Source of the DNA: Mya arenaria
Lineage: Eukaryota > Mollusca > Bivalvia > Myida > Myidae
Reading direction: 5' to 3'
NCBI RefSeq assembly: GCF_026914265.1
Contig: NC_069129.1
Span: 19,143,945 to 19,207,944 of the forward strand
Length of the DNA stretch: 64,000 bases
Both the position numbers and the translations under genes were made by a program. Of this stretch, positions 61,600 through 64,000 are shown one piece after another. Within the stretch, counting starts at the first letter, position 1, and each line of letters starts with the position of its first letter. The notes beneath the pieces were generated by a model. It was given only the letters and a program-made list of their open reading frames with translations, searched no databases and was not told where the DNA came from.

Positions 61600-61890
61600 A
61601 CGCCATACTACAATGATAATATCGAAATGGCATACTACAATATTGACAACAAAATTGTATACAGTACTACAATAATAACAACATAATGACATATTAAAAT
61701 AATAACATGAACATGGCATATTTTAATAATAACAATAAATGGCTTACTACAAAAATGGACATAACAATCATAAAAACAAAATGGCAAACTACATAAATAA
61801 CAACACAATGGCACATTACAATTATAAGAAAATAATGGCATATTACAAAAATAACAAAATAATGACATATAACAGCATAATGATTAATAA
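61600..61890. repeat. AT-rich minisatellite, about 20-26-bp units
   Basis: Imperfect units of the form 'aataatggcatactacaata' repeated about a dozen times. The Tyr/Cys-rich and Asn/Met/Tyr-rich frames on the two strands come from the repeat. Confidence 0.75.
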
Positions 61891-61894
61891 AGTC

Positions 61895-62223
61895 TTAGAT
61901 ATAAATAGAAAACACAGCTCTGTCTCAACTTAATTTAATGTTTAATAAATATTTATTAACCCCTCCGGACGAAGACCTAGACTACATTCAAACCAAAGAG
62001 TGATTAGCTAAGCTATACAAACGATATGTAATAGAAAATTAACTTAGGAACAATACAAGTTATTGTAATGCACAATATCAATACTCATTTGTTACTTCCT
62101 GCACTTGTATTTTTTTAACAATGATATAATATATATATATATAATATATATATAATCATACGTTTGAAATATTAGACGTTTGGCTCTTAGAAAACATATG
62201 TCTGTACCTAAGTATGTAAACAA
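61895..62223. other. 3' flank of the edge copy
   Basis: AT-rich, including a short TA tract near 62128-62152. Nothing else seen. Confidence 0.4.
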
Positions 62224-64000
62224 TTAATTTTCATTATCAGGTGCATTCTTGAACTTTTCATAAATTTTGCGTATTTCTTCACTTGACAAAACAGACCTTG
62301 TGTATTGCAAATAAGGCAACATGTTTTGAAAATATTTAATCTCAACTCTTAAATTATGTCCAAACGAATAACTTGCTAGTGATAAAGATCCCTTTGCTTC
62401 CGTGTATTCTACTTTGTATATTGTATTATCAATAGTTGTCACAGTTGGCTGTTCTGCGATTGCGAGTTGTTTGTTGTCACTGTTTTTCAAAATAGTTTGA
62501 AATGTTTTGTTTGTCCTGTCATAAATACGAGAAAGAGATAATGGAGTAAAATTGTCCAAATTTGAACAAGTCAAAATACCCTTTCCAAAGTACTTGACGC
62601 ATGTTTCTATCGTGTTTGAATAGCCGTAAACTGACAACAAATGAATAAATGAGAAATTTGCAGAATTTTCTTTGCAAACAAAGGATTCCGGTATACGTTT
62701 ATTGTGGATATCAATGAAGTTTGCGAAGAATTGATCATTTCTTTCGGGAAGAAAAAACGGATATTGGAGAAAAAGTACGTCATTTCTAATCATTAGAATG
62801 AGTAAATCATTGTTTTCTTGTATACCACTTTTCGTGGCTGTCGTGGCATTAAACATGTTCATGATTTGTTTATATGTGCTGAAATGATAGTCTACGAGAT
62901 CTGTATTGTTTAAAGATGTGTCATTAAATAAGGTAATAGGCAATTCCTCAATATCATCGTAGTGGTTATAGGAGCGGAGTAAGAGTTCCTCAGGAGAAAC
63001 TTTAGTTTCAACACCTTTGTCCATGAATAACTTCATCAACATTGCTGACTTACTGTCTATAGCTAATTCCAAGAGATTCAATCCCTGTTGATCCACACAA
63101 GATGATAACATTACATCATCTGTCAATTCAATCATAAGTTCAAATACACGAAGATATTTTGTTTCATATGCATAACCGAATTTGCTATTTAAATTTCCTT
63201 GAAATCGTGATATTTTACGCGTAAACATATGTGCTAAGCAGATATTGCGTAGTCTATGGCATGTAGAACACATCAAAATATCATATCTGTTGAAATCAGG
63301 TCTGTGCTGATTCTTAATTTTATGTAGAAGAAATGACAAAAAGTTGTTTGTAATATGTCCATTGTTGTCCAAGTCAAGAATAGTAGCGAACAGATTTGAA
63401 TTAAATAACTGGTCAGTTGAAATGATGTGTTTCAAGTAAATGTTAACTAGATTATAACTTTGTTTAAGAAGGAGGTGTTGCAAAATAGCAATCTTCTCTT
63501 CCATCTTAAAAATCCCAAAACGACTTAAAATGCGAGATGCTAAGGAAAAACAGAATTCACTCGCCGAAAGCTTTTTCTGTTCGTGCTCATTTGAATGTCG
63601 ACTTGTCAAAAAACTATCTAAAACTATTTCAGTTCGTACATAATTGCGCCCAGGCATATATTTTGCTAGATATGTAATTTCTGCCTTTCCTTTTGACGAA
63701 CCTCTTTGTAATAACTCCAAAATGACATTGAGCTTCTTTGCTACCAGATAATTTAGTAATTCAAAATGCCCGTTCTTAACGATGTCATGAAGCATACTGT
63801 TACCGTTTTCATCTGACATCATCGAAATATCAACGTTAAACTTTTCAATCATAAGTTTGAACATTTCGATCCATATTTTGTCAGTGGCGTCCTTAGCGTA
63901 TTCTTCTTCGTTATTTGACAGTTTGAGCAGGTACAACACATATACTTCAAAATTGTGTCCAAATCCGGACTTTGACTTTGACAACGTGCCATAGTTATTG
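62224..64000 (-). CDS. HEPN-STAND-ankyrin family copy 6, C-terminal part, open (partial at right edge)
   Basis: An uninterrupted frame of about 590 codons reaches the window edge ('NNYGTLSKSKSGFGHNF'), so the true start lies outside. Ankyrin-type units include 'MLHDIVKNGHFELLNYLVAK', 'LNLLELAIDSKSAMLMKLFM' and 'FIHLLSVYGYSNTIETCVKY'. Compared with copies 2-4, about 250 codons are missing between 'NSDNKQL' and 'IDNTIYK', replaced by about ten different residues, without loss of frame. The last residues ('KIYEKFKNAPDNEN') match the family end. The open frame, where sister copies carry several stops, suggests this is the one kept by selection. Function as for the family, inferred. Confidence 0.88.
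   Translation of the reverse strand, partial: NNYGTLSKSKSGFGHNFEVYVLYLLKLSNNEEEYAKDATDKIWIEMFKLMIEKFNVDISMMSDENGNSMLHDIVKNGHFELLNYLVAKKLNVILELLQRGSSKGKAEITYLAKYMPGRNYVRTEIVLDSFLTSRHSNEHEQKKLSASEFCFSLASRILSRFGIFKMEEKIAILQHLLLKQSYNLVNIYLKHIISTDQLFNSNLFATILDLDNNGHITNNFLSFLLHKIKNQHRPDFNRYDILMCSTCHRLRNICLAHMFTRKISRFQGNLNSKFGYAYETKYLRVFELMIELTDDVMLSSCVDQQGLNLLELAIDSKSAMLMKLFMDKGVETKVSPEELLLRSYNHYDDIEELPITLFNDTSLNNTDLVDYHFSTYKQIMNMFNATTATKSGIQENNDLLILMIRNDVLFLQYPFFLPERNDQFFANFIDIHNKRIPESFVCKENSANFSFIHLLSVYGYSNTIETCVKYFGKGILTCSNLDNFTPLSLSRIYDRTNKTFQTILKNSDNKQLAIAEQPTVTTIDNTIYKVEYTEAKGSLSLASYSFGHNLRVEIKYFQNMLPYLQYTRSVLSSEEIRKIYEKFKNAPDNEN

Overview
The window looks like accessory DNA from an animal, most likely a marine bivalve mollusc. 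It is AT-rich, has spliced genes, and is crowded with MITEs, minisatellites and DNA transposons of kinds common in bivalves. This assignment is an inference from gene family and repeat content; there is no ribosomal or mitochondrial marker here. No retrovirus-like, LTR or capsid-bearing element was recognised.

The main content is one gene family present in six places: 10.7 kb (-), 15.8-21.2 kb (+), 34.1-41.6 kb (+), 46.1-51.9 kb (+), 59.5-60.1 kb (+) and 62.2 kb to the right edge (-). The best preserved layout is at 34.1-41.6 kb. Four exons, with splice phases that agree from exon to exon, would encode about 1,900 residues: an N-terminal DZIP3-like HEPN region with an RNKIAH motif, a coiled coil, a hydrophobic probable membrane segment, a TANC-like STAND NTPase (Walker A 'ADMGYGKSA', Walker B 'LIIIDALDEC'), and a long ankyrin-repeat C-terminus. 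The layout resembles an innate-immune or RNA-sensing STAND receptor, but the role is inferred. Five copies are broken or fragmentary. Only the copy at the right edge is open throughout the part that can be seen, and it lacks about 250 codons found in its relatives.

Left flank (0-15.8 kb): a 166-bp tandem repeat, a hAT-type element with a perfect 8-bp target duplication, a tRNA-derived SINE-like insert inside a MITE, a long hairpin, a decayed LINE reverse transcriptase (9.4-10.3 kb, -), a solitary exon 1 of the family, and a 45-bp minisatellite (12.8-14.1 kb).

Between the second and third copies: a 5.48-kb DNA element (21.4-26.9 kb) with about 496-bp terminal inverted repeats and a 5-bp target duplication. 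It contains a C2H2 zinc-finger exon, another exon-like fragment, a nested foldback MITE and a nested TTAA-flanked element. After it come a TTC microsatellite, a second array of the 166-bp repeat in reverse orientation, and a minisatellite-bearing element at 31-33 kb that recurs inverted at 52.5-53.6 kb.

Right half: a mariner transposase gene with an intron, inserted at a TA microsatellite (43.8-45.1 kb); a decayed Helitron Rep fragment lying within the fourth copy (46.2-47.1 kb); a broken four-exon gene of the DUF7869 kind (56.1-57.7 kb); and two RFX X-box palindromes near 58.2-58.5 kb. Apart from the edge copy, nothing here can be called an intact host gene from sequence alone.
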